DNA from: an uncultured Planctomycetaceae bacterium
GTDB taxonomy: Bacteria; Planctomycetota; Planctomycetia; Planctomycetales; Planctomycetaceae
Length of the DNA stretch: 18,860 nt
Assembly: GCA_903823545.1 (NCBI GenBank)
Contig: CAIJTL010000024.1
Location: forward strand, 1-18,860
Reading direction: 5' to 3'
The notes under the pieces are model-generated. The model ran no database searches, was not told where the DNA came from, and saw only the letters and a list, made by a program, of their open reading frames with translations. This document shows, piece after piece, positions 8,507-14,285 of this stretch (position 1 is the first letter of the stretch; each line of letters starts with the position of its first letter). Made by a program: the position numbers and the translations under genes.

Positions 8507-9382
8507 TCATTCGGAAGAGGTCGTGCGCCGATCGTTGCTCAGAACAAGCGACAGCAAACTATCGTCTACGGAAACTTTTCGCGAGCGGTACTTATGGCGG
8601 TGCAGCCACTCGGACGCACGCTGATAAAATCGACCGGCCACAGCTTTCGTCAGCTTCTTCCCGTTCCACAAAGCTTGCTCGCGAAAGACTGTCATGGGAT
8701 CTGCGGAAACCAGCTTCGCAGCCTTTGTCGCCGGTGTGTGATCAACGATCGGCAAGCGTCCGGCAATCCACATCGAACCATGCTTGAACCAGCGACAAAC
8801 CGGCTCGCTGTTGAACAAGATTTTCAACCCCGCTTGCTCCGCAGCCGTTGCAACTCGTGCTGAATAGAAGCCGCCGGGGACTGAGCCGCAAAATACTGGC
8901 TCTCGCAAAATGTCAGACAGGATCGCTGACGACTCAGCCCATTCTGCTTGCAGTTCGCGATCACTCAATTCGTCGATCCGTCGCGGATGCGAACACGAAT
9001 GAGAACCGATGACGTGACCTCGTTCATGAAGTTCCAGAATCTGCGCGACTGACAAAAAACCAGATTGGCCGATGTAGTTGGTCGGCACGAAGAAGTTCCC
9101 ACGCCATCCAAATGCTTCGAGTCGCTCAGAGATTTCGGTGATCGCCGACACTCCTGCATCGTCGAACGAAAACAAACCGGGACATTGACGGTTCGAGGCT
9201 TCTCGCAATAGTTCGCGCGCCGTCGCAACCGTCACGTTTCGACAAGTGGCGATCGCAAAGAGATGCGCATCAAACCTGTCGCACGTCAGCTTGTAACGAT
9301 TGGCAACCGCACCGCAGAAGCCGCTCGAATCCAATTGTCCTGTCGGTACGACGTCATGATAAAGCAGGGTGGCAGCTTGCAT
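8507..9382 (-). CDS. Polysaccharide deacetylase (NodB-like, carbohydrate esterase 4 type)
   Basis: A 291-residue protein beginning with LLYHDV (residues 6-11), which is typical of polysaccharide deacetylase families. The metal and catalytic motif is FSFDDAG with Asp74-Asp75, followed by FFVPTNYIG (97-105). The second motif is GSHSCSHP with His128 and His132 as likely metal ligands, and motif 3 is PGGFYS (169-174). These are the NodB-domain signatures for metal-dependent removal of N- or O-acetyl groups from amino sugars or peptidoglycan-like substrates. No signal peptide is evident, so it may act on a cytosolic lipid-linked or nucleotide sugar intermediate. The start overlaps the formyltransferase gene by 29 nt, so both modification enzymes are expressed together. 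The exact substrate is unknown. Confidence 0.87.
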   Translation of the reverse strand: MQAATLLYHDVVPTGQLDSSGFCGAVANRYKLTCDRFDAHLFAIATCRNVTVATARELLREASNRQCPGLFSFDDAGVSAITEISERLEAFGWRGNFFVPTNYIGQSGFLSVAQILELHERGHVIGSHSCSHPRRIDELSDRELQAEWAESSAILSDILREPVFCGSVPGGFYSARVATAAEQAGLKILFNSEPVCRWFKHGSMWIAGRLPIVDHTPATKAAKLVSADPMTVFREQALWNGKKLTKAVAGRFYQRASEWLHRHKYRSRKVSVDDSLLSLVLSNDRRTTSSE

Positions 9383-10166
9383 GATGAATCCGCTGGGCTG
9401 ATCGCTTCCAAGCGAAGTATTTGGTCAACCACGGCTGTCCCCAGACAGCCGTGTGACGTCCTTGTGTCGGAATAGACGAGGCGGTTCCCGCGACGATCTC
9501 TTCCAGCTTGAGCTGAATCGCGTCGAGGTTGGCCGTGACCGCTTTGGTTTGAATGACGATGTGTGAATCGTTGAGCGAATCGAAGTTGCACGAGAAGTAA
9601 CCGTAGACCGGCCCGGTATCGACTCCCGTGTCGATGCGCAACAATGTCACGGCGACCTTCTCTGGTTCACCGTTTGCCAACGCCCAAAAGCAGCCATGAG
9701 CGTTCCGATATTCCGGGCACATCCCCGGATGCAACACGAACGTGCCGTGCCGAGGTATTGAGAACACCTCTGGTTTCAACAGGGTCTTGCAGCGAGCGAT
9801 CATCAAGTCCGGCGCGATCTCTTTCAGAAACGCGCGTGCCTCCGACGAGTTCGGACTATTCGTGTAGCAGATGCGCGGCGCTGTTTGTGATTCGGGATAT
9901 TGCTGCTTCAGCCGCGTCAGCTCAGCCTCTTCCCACGCACGATCTCGTTGAGCCAGAAACATTCGATAGTAAAGTCGGAACGCAGCCACATCCGCGAACC
10001 GCAACAGGCCACTCCGTTGAATCTCCTTGCGCACTCTCTGCCACATCCGCTGCTTCGATTCGCGCAGGACTATGATTCCAGCCAAGTCTGTGAACGAGCC
10101 CATCCAACGAGCCAATCCCACTTGATCCAAGTGAGCCCCGTCGTGGCAAATCAATACGGTCTTCAT
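9354..10166 (-). CDS. Formyltransferase family protein (formyl-tetrahydrofolate-dependent, sugar-type candidate)
   Basis: A 270-residue protein starting MKTVLICHDGAHL. The frame extends 31 codons further upstream to 10259, but ATG at 10166 is chosen because AGGA at 10174-10177 lies 7 nt before it. The core has EIAPDLMIARCKTLL (116-130), then FVLHPGMCPEYRNAHG (143-158), and RIDTGVDTGPVYG (178-189). This is the formyl_transf fold with catalytic His146 and Asp183. The Asn normally two residues before the His (NxH) is Val144 here, in a VLH context. Members of this fold formylate methionyl-tRNA, GAR or amino sugars; as the first gene before a polysaccharide deacetylase, an amino-sugar or surface-glycan role is the best inference. 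It is too short and divergent to be the housekeeping Fmt. Confidence 0.82.
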   Translation of the reverse strand: MKTVLICHDGAHLDQVGLARWMGSFTDLAGIIVLRESKQRMWQRVRKEIQRSGLLRFADVAAFRLYYRMFLAQRDRAWEEAELTRLKQQYPESQTAPRICYTNSPNSSEARAFLKEIAPDLMIARCKTLLKPEVFSIPRHGTFVLHPGMCPEYRNAHGCFWALANGEPEKVAVTLLRIDTGVDTGPVYGYFSCNFDSLNDSHIVIQTKAVTANLDAIQLKLEEIVAGTASSIPTQGRHTAVWGQPWLTKYFAWKRSAQRIHHASCHPALS

Positions 10167-10173
10167 GAGTGCG

Positions 10174-10177
10174 TCCT
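10174..10177 (-). promoter_or_regulatory. Ribosome binding site deciding the formyltransferase start
   Basis: AGGA on the minus strand, 7 nt before the ATG at 10166. The longer upstream reading frame has no comparable site, so the shorter start is preferred. Confidence 0.6.
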
Positions 10178-10250
10178 GTGATGAGGCAATGATTGCCACA
10201 CTACAACGCACGCGCCGTGCCAGACGAGTGATCAATGCTGCGAGCGGCTT

Positions 10251-10363
10251 CGTAGCCATCGCGCTCCGCGTGATGAGCCGGAAGCTTCAGATCGCTAAAT
10301 TTCTGCTCGAATTGTGACCTGTTTGGAGAACTCGGCTCGTCACGCGGAGCGATGACGGCTACG
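10251..10363. repeat. REPIN-like doublet, copy 1 (two inverted palindromic units)
   Basis: The left arm at 10251-10279 reads CGTAGCCATC followed by the core GCGCTCCGCGTGATGAGCC. The right arm at 10334-10363 is its near reverse complement (GGCTCGTCACGCGGAGCGATG then ACGGCTACG), with one indel and a few mismatches. About 54 nt separate the arms. The same two-arm arrangement recurs at 17208-17359 and 18738-18850. Confidence 0.8.
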
Positions 10364-10594
10364 TAGAGTAGCCGTCTGCGATACCACGAAGTCGGCGGTG
10401 CATTCAACGAATGTCGCTCTGTAAGACCCCAGTCCGTGTTGCTAATCTGCAACATCGTTGCGTGGCGTTTGAGAAACAACGCGAACTCTGTTCTCAGCAA
10501 GCCACCCCCGCTGGGCTTGTTTCAGCGTCTTACAGGCATTTGCACGACGCAGTACGGCCTTCCGTTGAAGGTGGTTGTCGTCCAATACCCAAAC

Positions 10595-11104
10595 TCATCG
10601 CCCAACCTTCACAAGCAACGGCTCGATCAATTCGAGTGGCAAGAATGCCTTGAGTTGTTCCGCAGTATTCCCGCGACCGAGGTGCGCAATCTGTTTGATG
10701 AGACTACTGGAAATATGTGAGTACTTCTCGCTCGCCATCAAGAAGACCGTTTCGATCTCTGGGTCGAGAGCACGGTTCGCCAAGGTCATCGTGAATTCCG
10801 TTTCGATATCGGTCAGAGTCCGCACGCCGCGCAGCATGACCGCCGCATCGCAAGACCGAACGAAATTCACAGTCAGCCCTTCAAAGCACTTCACGACCAC
10901 ATTCTTTAACGGTGCAACGACTTGCTGGATCGCTGCCAGTCGTTCATCGGGCGTGAAGAGCGGACGCTTATCGGGATTGATACCGATACCCACCGTCAAC
11001 CGATCAAACAACGCCGCACCGCGACGAATGATGTCGAGATGCCCCAGCGTCAAAGGATCAAAGCTGCCTGCATAAACGGCGTGATGCGGACTCAAATTAG
11101 CCAT
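10595..11104 (-). CDS. coaD: Phosphopantetheine adenylyltransferase
   Basis: A 169-residue protein, normal for CoaD, which transfers AMP from ATP to 4'-phosphopantetheine to make dephospho-CoA, the penultimate step of coenzyme A synthesis in the cytosol. Signatures are GSFDPLTLGHLDII (13-26), which contains the TxGH nucleotidyl-transferase motif, GLTVNFVR (76-83), LRGVRTLTDIETE (91-103) and SEKYSHISSSLIKQIA (125-140). The frame extends upstream to 11134, but ATG at 11104 is chosen because a strong GGAGG at 11112-11116 lies 7 nt before it. The upstream neighbour on the same strand is tRNA-Leu, only 34 nt away, so the two may share a transcript. Confidence 0.97.
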   Translation of the reverse strand: MANLSPHHAVYAGSFDPLTLGHLDIIRRGAALFDRLTVGIGINPDKRPLFTPDERLAAIQQVVAPLKNVVVKCFEGLTVNFVRSCDAAVMLRGVRTLTDIETEFTMTLANRALDPEIETVFLMASEKYSHISSSLIKQIAHLGRGNTAEQLKAFLPLELIEPLLVKVGR

Positions 11105-11111
11105 CAACCCA

Positions 11112-11116
11112 CCTCC
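11112..11116 (-). promoter_or_regulatory. Shine-Dalgarno site deciding the coaD start
   Basis: GGAGG on the minus strand, 7 nt upstream of ATG 11104. It lies inside the longer frame and so argues for the shorter protein. Confidence 0.8.
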
Positions 11117-11138
11117 GCTCGCGGACAATTTCACTTAT

Positions 11139-11224
11139 TAGCCGAAGCGGGAATCGAACCCGCACGCCCCTTTCGGGACCCAGGATTTTAAGTCCTGTGC
11201 GTCTGCCTATTTCGCCATTCGGCC
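11139..11224 (-). tRNA. tRNA-Leu (anticodon UAA)
   Basis: An 86-nt cloverleaf on the minus strand. The acceptor stem GGCCGAA pairs with TTCGGCT (G1.U72, also seen in E. coli tRNA-Leu UAA), with discriminator A. The anticodon arm CAGGA-CTTAAAA-TCCTG gives anticodon TAA. The long class II variable arm folds as CCC-GAAA-GGG, and the T arm is GCGGG-TTCGATT-CCCGC. The D-loop has the leucine-like AATAGGCAGAC. CCA is not encoded. It lies 34 nt upstream of coaD in the same direction. Confidence 0.96.
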
Positions 11225-11474
11225 GGAAGAGGGGCGAATGCTAACAGTGACTTAGTGAGGTGCCAACCGACTCTCGCGTGCTGATCCCTTCGTGAGCGAT
11301 GAAGACCGACCAATTCAAAAAGCCGATTATCGAGAAGGCCAAATCGCATTGGTAAAAGACTTGGCGACGCAAAGGCAGGGGCACTATATTCCCACCTGCT
11401 TTCCGGGGCAGTTTTCCGTCGCGGGCCAGTTTGTAAGTGGTCATTTTTTGCTGCACTGCGGCGTTTGAGGTGTC

Positions 11475-11747
11475 ATGAGCAGTTCATCTTCAGGCAAATT
11501 AGCGGTGGGCTCGCGTGTGCGAGTGAAGGATGGAGTTACGTCTCCGGATTTCCCGGAAGTCTCATTTGCTGGCTGGGCCGCCACAATCGTTGAACTGAGT
11601 GGCAAAAAGCCGAACCAAAAATTCATCCTCGAATTCGACGATGCCGTTATTGCTGCGATGCCGCCGGATTATCTGAAGAAGTGCGAAGAGCAGCACCTGC
11701 TTTACACAATGGCCTGCCTGACCGCCGAACAAATCGAAGCGGCGTGA
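11475..11747 (+). CDS. Small hypothetical protein with SH3/KOW-like N-terminal region
   Basis: A 90-residue soluble protein on the opposite strand from nearly everything else. After a serine-rich start (MSSSSSGKL), residues 11-55 read like a small beta-barrel: VGSRVRVKDGV, then FAGWAATIVEL and NQKFILEFDDA. This resembles the spacing of KOW/SH3-type folds where a basic strand is followed by a GWxGxV turn. A helical C-terminus with CEEQHL and MACLTAEQIEAA follows. GAGG at 11467-11470 is a close ribosome binding site. I do not recognise a named family. The reading frame is well formed and protein-like, so it is probably real. Function is unknown. Confidence 0.7.
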   Translation: MSSSSSGKLAVGSRVRVKDGVTSPDFPEVSFAGWAATIVELSGKKPNQKFILEFDDAVIAAMPPDYLKKCEEQHLLYTMACLTAEQIEAA

Positions 11748-11778
11748 GTTTTTGTCAGTACTTTTTCAAACAAGCACA

Positions 11779-11793
11779 CGACAAGTTTTGTCG
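11779..11793. terminator. Short hairpin between convergent genes (weak terminator candidate)
   Basis: CGACAA-GTT-TTGTCG is a perfect 6-bp stem with a 3-nt loop, between the stop of the plus-strand small gene (11747) and the stop of the minus-strand LRR remnant (11807). No clean T-run follows the stem on either strand, so a rho-independent role is uncertain. Confidence 0.3.
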
Positions 11794-11806
11794 AGCGAAA
11801 GTGGCC

Positions 11807-12363
11807 TCAGGGCGAGATGACTTCGCACTCTGGCAGCGCGACTTTGATTTGCTCAATCATGCTCTTCGACACCGCAGTCCGGCTGAGGTCCGATGGCTTC
11901 AGCGTCTTGACCTGCATGACCGACTCCATTTGCTGGTCAGTGACTTGAGTTCCAGAAAAATCGCGTACTTTTAGTTGAGCGAAAGTGAGCATGCACTTCA
12001 GGTCGGGTCCGAAGACGTTGGAGTCTCGCAGGACCAACTCCGACATGTCGGTTTGCCGAGCGATGAAGCTCAGCGTTCCGGAAGCGAAAACTTGGCTCCG
12101 GTGATATCGACCTTGAGACTCGTGAACGAGCCGCGCGGCAGCAACTTTGCATCGCGGACGAGAATCGCTTCTTCGTCGGAGGTCCGAATGGTGAGCGTCG
12201 CTTTCTTTTCGAGGCTGACTTCAGCAGCGTCATCGGTCGCTACTGAAGAAAACTTATACTCTTCGCGCGGCTCGTTATGAGGTGTTGGAAGAAGCGGTGT
12301 TTTTTTGAGAGAACTCGGATCGTTGGGGTGATAGAACATCGGACGACGTGAAGCGGGAGTCAA
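11807..12363 (-). pseudogene. Leucine-rich-repeat protein gene broken by a frameshift
   Basis: The upstream frame (start 12363, or ATG 12339 giving MFYHPNDPSS) runs through EVSLEKKATLTIRTSDEEAI and SFTSLKVDITGAKF and then stops at 12070. The downstream part continues in another frame as ASGTLSFIARQTDMSELVLR, LKVRDFSGTQVTD, LKPSDLSRTAVS and ALPECEV, ending at 11807. The last motifs (LxxLxxSxTxVxD and a closing ALPxCxV) are the leucine-rich-repeat end typical of planctomycete LRR proteins. The switch maps to the AAAA run at 12087-12090: one extra base would join the frames into a 177-residue protein from 12339. A sequencing error, a true null mutation or programmed slippage would all look like this. 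The 5' end abuts a transposase fragment. Confidence 0.6.
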
Positions 12364-12365
12364 GG

Positions 12366-12602
12366 ATGGCTCGAGTGACGTTTTCAGAGGGTGAGCGGGA
12401 ACAGTTGCGGCGCGAGCGGATTGAGTATCCGCATCCGCGAGTGCAACTGCGAATGGAAGTGTTGTGGCTGATTAGTTGCAGCCAGTCGTATTCGTCGGCT
12501 TTGTCTTCCGCGCCGCTCGCGGGTGTTTCCGACGCGACCGTCGATCGGTACGTGGCCCTCTATCGTGAAGGGGGAATCGAGAGGCTCAAGCAGTTCGAAT
12601 AG
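12366..12602 (+). pseudogene. IS630-like transposase, N-terminal helix-turn-helix fragment
   Basis: A 78-residue reading frame starting at ATG 12366 with GGGAG at 12354-12358. MARVTFSEGEREQLRRER, HPRVQLRMEVLWLIS and AGVSDATVDRYVALYREGGI match the helix-turn-helix region that opens IS630-family and related transposases. The frame stops at 12602 just after LKQFE; the catalytic DDE domain should follow but no trace of it is visible downstream. The segment SYSSALSSAPLAG looks slightly scrambled compared with the usual xYxxxARLAGVS spacing, which suggests decay. It is divergent from the broken LRR gene, so insertion there may have disrupted that locus. Not functional as a transposase alone. Confidence 0.6.
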
Positions 12603-12628
12603 GCTATCCGAGAACCCGTAATTCAGAA

Positions 12629-12701
12629 GGGCGAGGCTCCTGTCGAGCCGCGGAAGTCGTTGGATATCAATCGTAGTATCGGTTCGGCAGGAGTCTCACC
12701 C
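12629..12701. repeat. Imperfect inverted repeat, 21-nt arms with a 31-nt spacer
   Basis: The left arm at 12629-12649 starts GGGCGAGGCTCCTG and the right arm at 12681-12701 ends GGAGTCTCACCC. 17 of 21 positions are Watson-Crick complementary and three more are G.U pairs in plus-strand RNA, so a strong hairpin is possible. It sits just downstream of the transposase fragment and its right arm contains the stop codon of the short minus-strand reading frame 12696-12992. It differs in sequence from the other repeats in the window. Possible roles are a miniature element, an IS-end relic or a transcription terminator. Confidence 0.65.
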
Positions 12702-12992
12702 TCCCTTTTCAAACTGCCTCTTAAAGATCCAAGAATGAGCGGGAGCGGGCATCTCTATTGGCGGCACAACATCATTGATTCCCGTAGCGACCACCGCAGC
12801 AATGTCTGAATAGACCAGCGTCAAAGCCTATGCCGATCGAGTTGTCCACTCCCGCACTGGCACCGGCGTCTCAAACGGGGTCATCAAGTTTGTCACTTCT
12901 TTAGTCCAAAACGATTCCGCAGCTAGAACACCTTCCGGAACATCAGACCTCTGCTGGTTTTGACAATTGGCGAGCGAGGTTTGGGTTGCCAT
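12696..12992 (-). pseudogene. Possible short degraded gene with an internal stop
   Basis: From ATG at 12992 the frame reads MATQTSLANCQNQQRSDVPE, continues through AAESFWTKEVTNLMTPFETP, and meets TAG at 12828-12830 after 54 codons. Past that stop the same frame continues 43 more codons (ALTLVYSDIAAVVATGINDV and onward to FKRQFEKGG) to a TGA at 12696 inside the inverted repeat. Both halves look protein-like, which suggests one gene of about 98 codons with a premature stop. I recognise no family. It could also be chance in a non-coding stretch. Confidence 0.28.
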
Positions 12993-13119
12993 CAAAGAAG
13001 ACATAAAGACTTAGAGCTTATCAACGGAAACTAAAGTCCCCGAAATCGTTCGATCACTCGGAGTTCAGCGCTGGAGTGTCGCGGAGGTTCTCGACAACAG
13101 GCCAACTGGCATCAACAAA
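12993..13119. other. Intergenic, nothing recognised
   Basis: Between the end of the GT2 gene (13120) and the doubtful degraded frame at 12992. I see no gene, hairpin with a T-run or named repeat here. Confidence 0.5.
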
Positions 13120-14274
13120 TCAGGCCGTGCGTTGCCAGGTTGCTCGGAAGCGGCCGCGAAAGGCGTCGCAGAGGGCGGCGATTGTGGTGAGGTTCAGGGC
13201 GACAAACATCAGTTGTGCTCCGAACAGAACCGAGCGTTGGCCGGCGCGTTGAAACAACCAACCGGCGAGTGCTGACAGGTAGAACGTCACATGCAATGTG
13301 AGCAGCACTCCGTAAATTGGATTCGTCGAAAGCAGGACATTGGCAATCATCGCCAACCCGAGCAGCACTGGTGAAACTAAGCGAGCCAGTTTGTGTGAGA
13401 CGAATTCCAACCAAATAGGATTCCGCCACGGAAGCAACCAACCAGGGTGATTGACCATCAACTGAGCCGCGCCAGCGATCGTGCGTCTTTTGCGAATTGA
13501 CTCCTTTGAAGTGGAATCAGACGGCAGGTCGTATGCGATTGCTGCTGGCTCGAAGAGACAACGAGTGCTTGCTGCGATCGCCTGCATCGGGATGACCACG
13601 TCGTCCAAGATTGTCTGCGGTGGAATCGGTCGAAAGAGCGAACGCCGCAGAGCGTACAACGCGCCGGTCGCACCGGGGACACTGCGGAAGCGGCCTTCGT
13701 GTTTGCGAATGAACTTCTCGTACTTCCAATAAATACCGATCCCGTGGGCGGCCGTTGTTGTGCTGTCGGCGGCTTTGAAAACCAGTTCTCCGGAAACAAC
13801 GCCGACTGTTTCGTCTGCGAAGTTCGCGGTGAGTTCGGCGATCGCTCGGCGGTCCAAATCCTGTCGCGCATCTGTCAGCACGATGAGTTCATTCTCGCAT
13901 TGTGGGATCGCCTCATTGAGCACAGAAGGCTTTCCTCGACGTTCCGCGAAAGCGAGGAGTTTGACTCGCGGTTCATTCAGGCTCGCGATGACTTCTGCCG
14001 TGTTGTCGGTTGAGCCGTCGGATGCAACGAGTATCTCTTGCATCAAATGAGCGTCATCGGAGCCGAGCACGCTCGCAATCTTCTGCGGTAAGCGCGTCGC
14101 CTCATTGAACGCCACGATGACGACGGAGATCGGCGACGTGTTGACCTTCTTTTGCGTTCGCAACGGCCAACAGCGAGACATCACAAAGACAAGCACCGGA
14201 TAGCCAACGAAGATGTAAGCGACTCCGATGATGCTGAACCAGAATGTGAGTTGCCAGATCGCGTTATGCGTCAT
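13120..14274 (-). CDS. Membrane glycosyltransferase family 2 (processive type candidate)
   Basis: A 384-residue protein. An N-terminal membrane span covers about residues 8-32, and three or so spans lie in 298-370. The cytosolic GT-A domain has VVIVAFNEA (51-59), ASDGSTDNT (84-92, binding the nucleotide), TDARQDLD (134-141, a DxD-like position), GATGALYALRR (201-211) and DDVVIPMQ (224-231, with the likely catalytic Asp). RKRRTIAGAAQ (261-271) falls where processive synthases carry Q/RxxRW. The topology and motifs resemble chitin/hyaluronan/cellulose-type synthases and GT2 exopolysaccharide polymerising enzymes, so it probably extends or exports a surface glycan from nucleotide sugars. It is the last of four glycosyltransferase genes, 11 nt after the previous stop, so co-transcription is likely. 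Confidence 0.88.
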   Translation of the reverse strand: MTHNAIWQLTFWFSIIGVAYIFVGYPVLVFVMSRCWPLRTQKKVNTSPISVVIVAFNEATRLPQKIASVLGSDDAHLMQEILVASDGSTDNTAEVIASLNEPRVKLLAFAERRGKPSVLNEAIPQCENELIVLTDARQDLDRRAIAELTANFADETVGVVSGELVFKAADSTTTAAHGIGIYWKYEKFIRKHEGRFRSVPGATGALYALRRSLFRPIPPQTILDDVVIPMQAIAASTRCLFEPAAIAYDLPSDSTSKESIRKRRTIAGAAQLMVNHPGWLLPWRNPIWLEFVSHKLARLVSPVLLGLAMIANVLLSTNPIYGVLLTLHVTFYLSALAGWLFQRAGQRSVLFGAQLMFVALNLTTIAALCDAFRGRFRATWQRTA

Positions 14275-14285
14275 GTTGAGTTACG

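Larger units (their letters stand above)
10167..10594. other. Non-coding spacer between coaD and the formyltransferase operon
   Basis: No supportable gene lies here. It holds one REPIN-like repeat doublet (10251-10279 and 10334-10363), a short hairpin (ACGGCTAC at 10355-10362 with GTAGCCGT at 10368-10375), and a 9-bp inverted match CTGTAAGAC at 10419-10427 with GTCTTACAG at 10527-10535. The reading frame at 10201-10500 on the minus strand is composed largely of repeat sequence. The operon promoter is probably here, but I cannot place it with confidence. Confidence 0.6.

Noticed and set aside
7060..8624. Several plus-strand frames opposite the permease, dehydrogenase and deacetylase genes
   Set aside because: Each is antisense to a gene with clear active-site motifs and has no motif itself.
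10201..10500. Minus-strand frame of 99 codons between coaD and the formyltransferase
   Set aside because: It runs through both arms of a repeat doublet, has no recognisable motif and no ribosome binding site.
10419..10535. 9-bp inverted match CTGTAAGAC / GTCTTACAG as a regulatory site or element end
   Set aside because: The arms are short and 99 nt apart, and flanking bases do not pair well; chance is plausible.
10575..11075. Plus-strand frame of 166 codons opposite coaD
   Set aside because: It is antisense to a well-supported housekeeping gene and shows no motif.
11937..12233. Minus-strand Arg/Ser-rich frame across the LRR remnant
   Set aside because: It is the third frame of the same region, with composition typical of a shadow frame, while the other two frames carry the LRR-like sequence.
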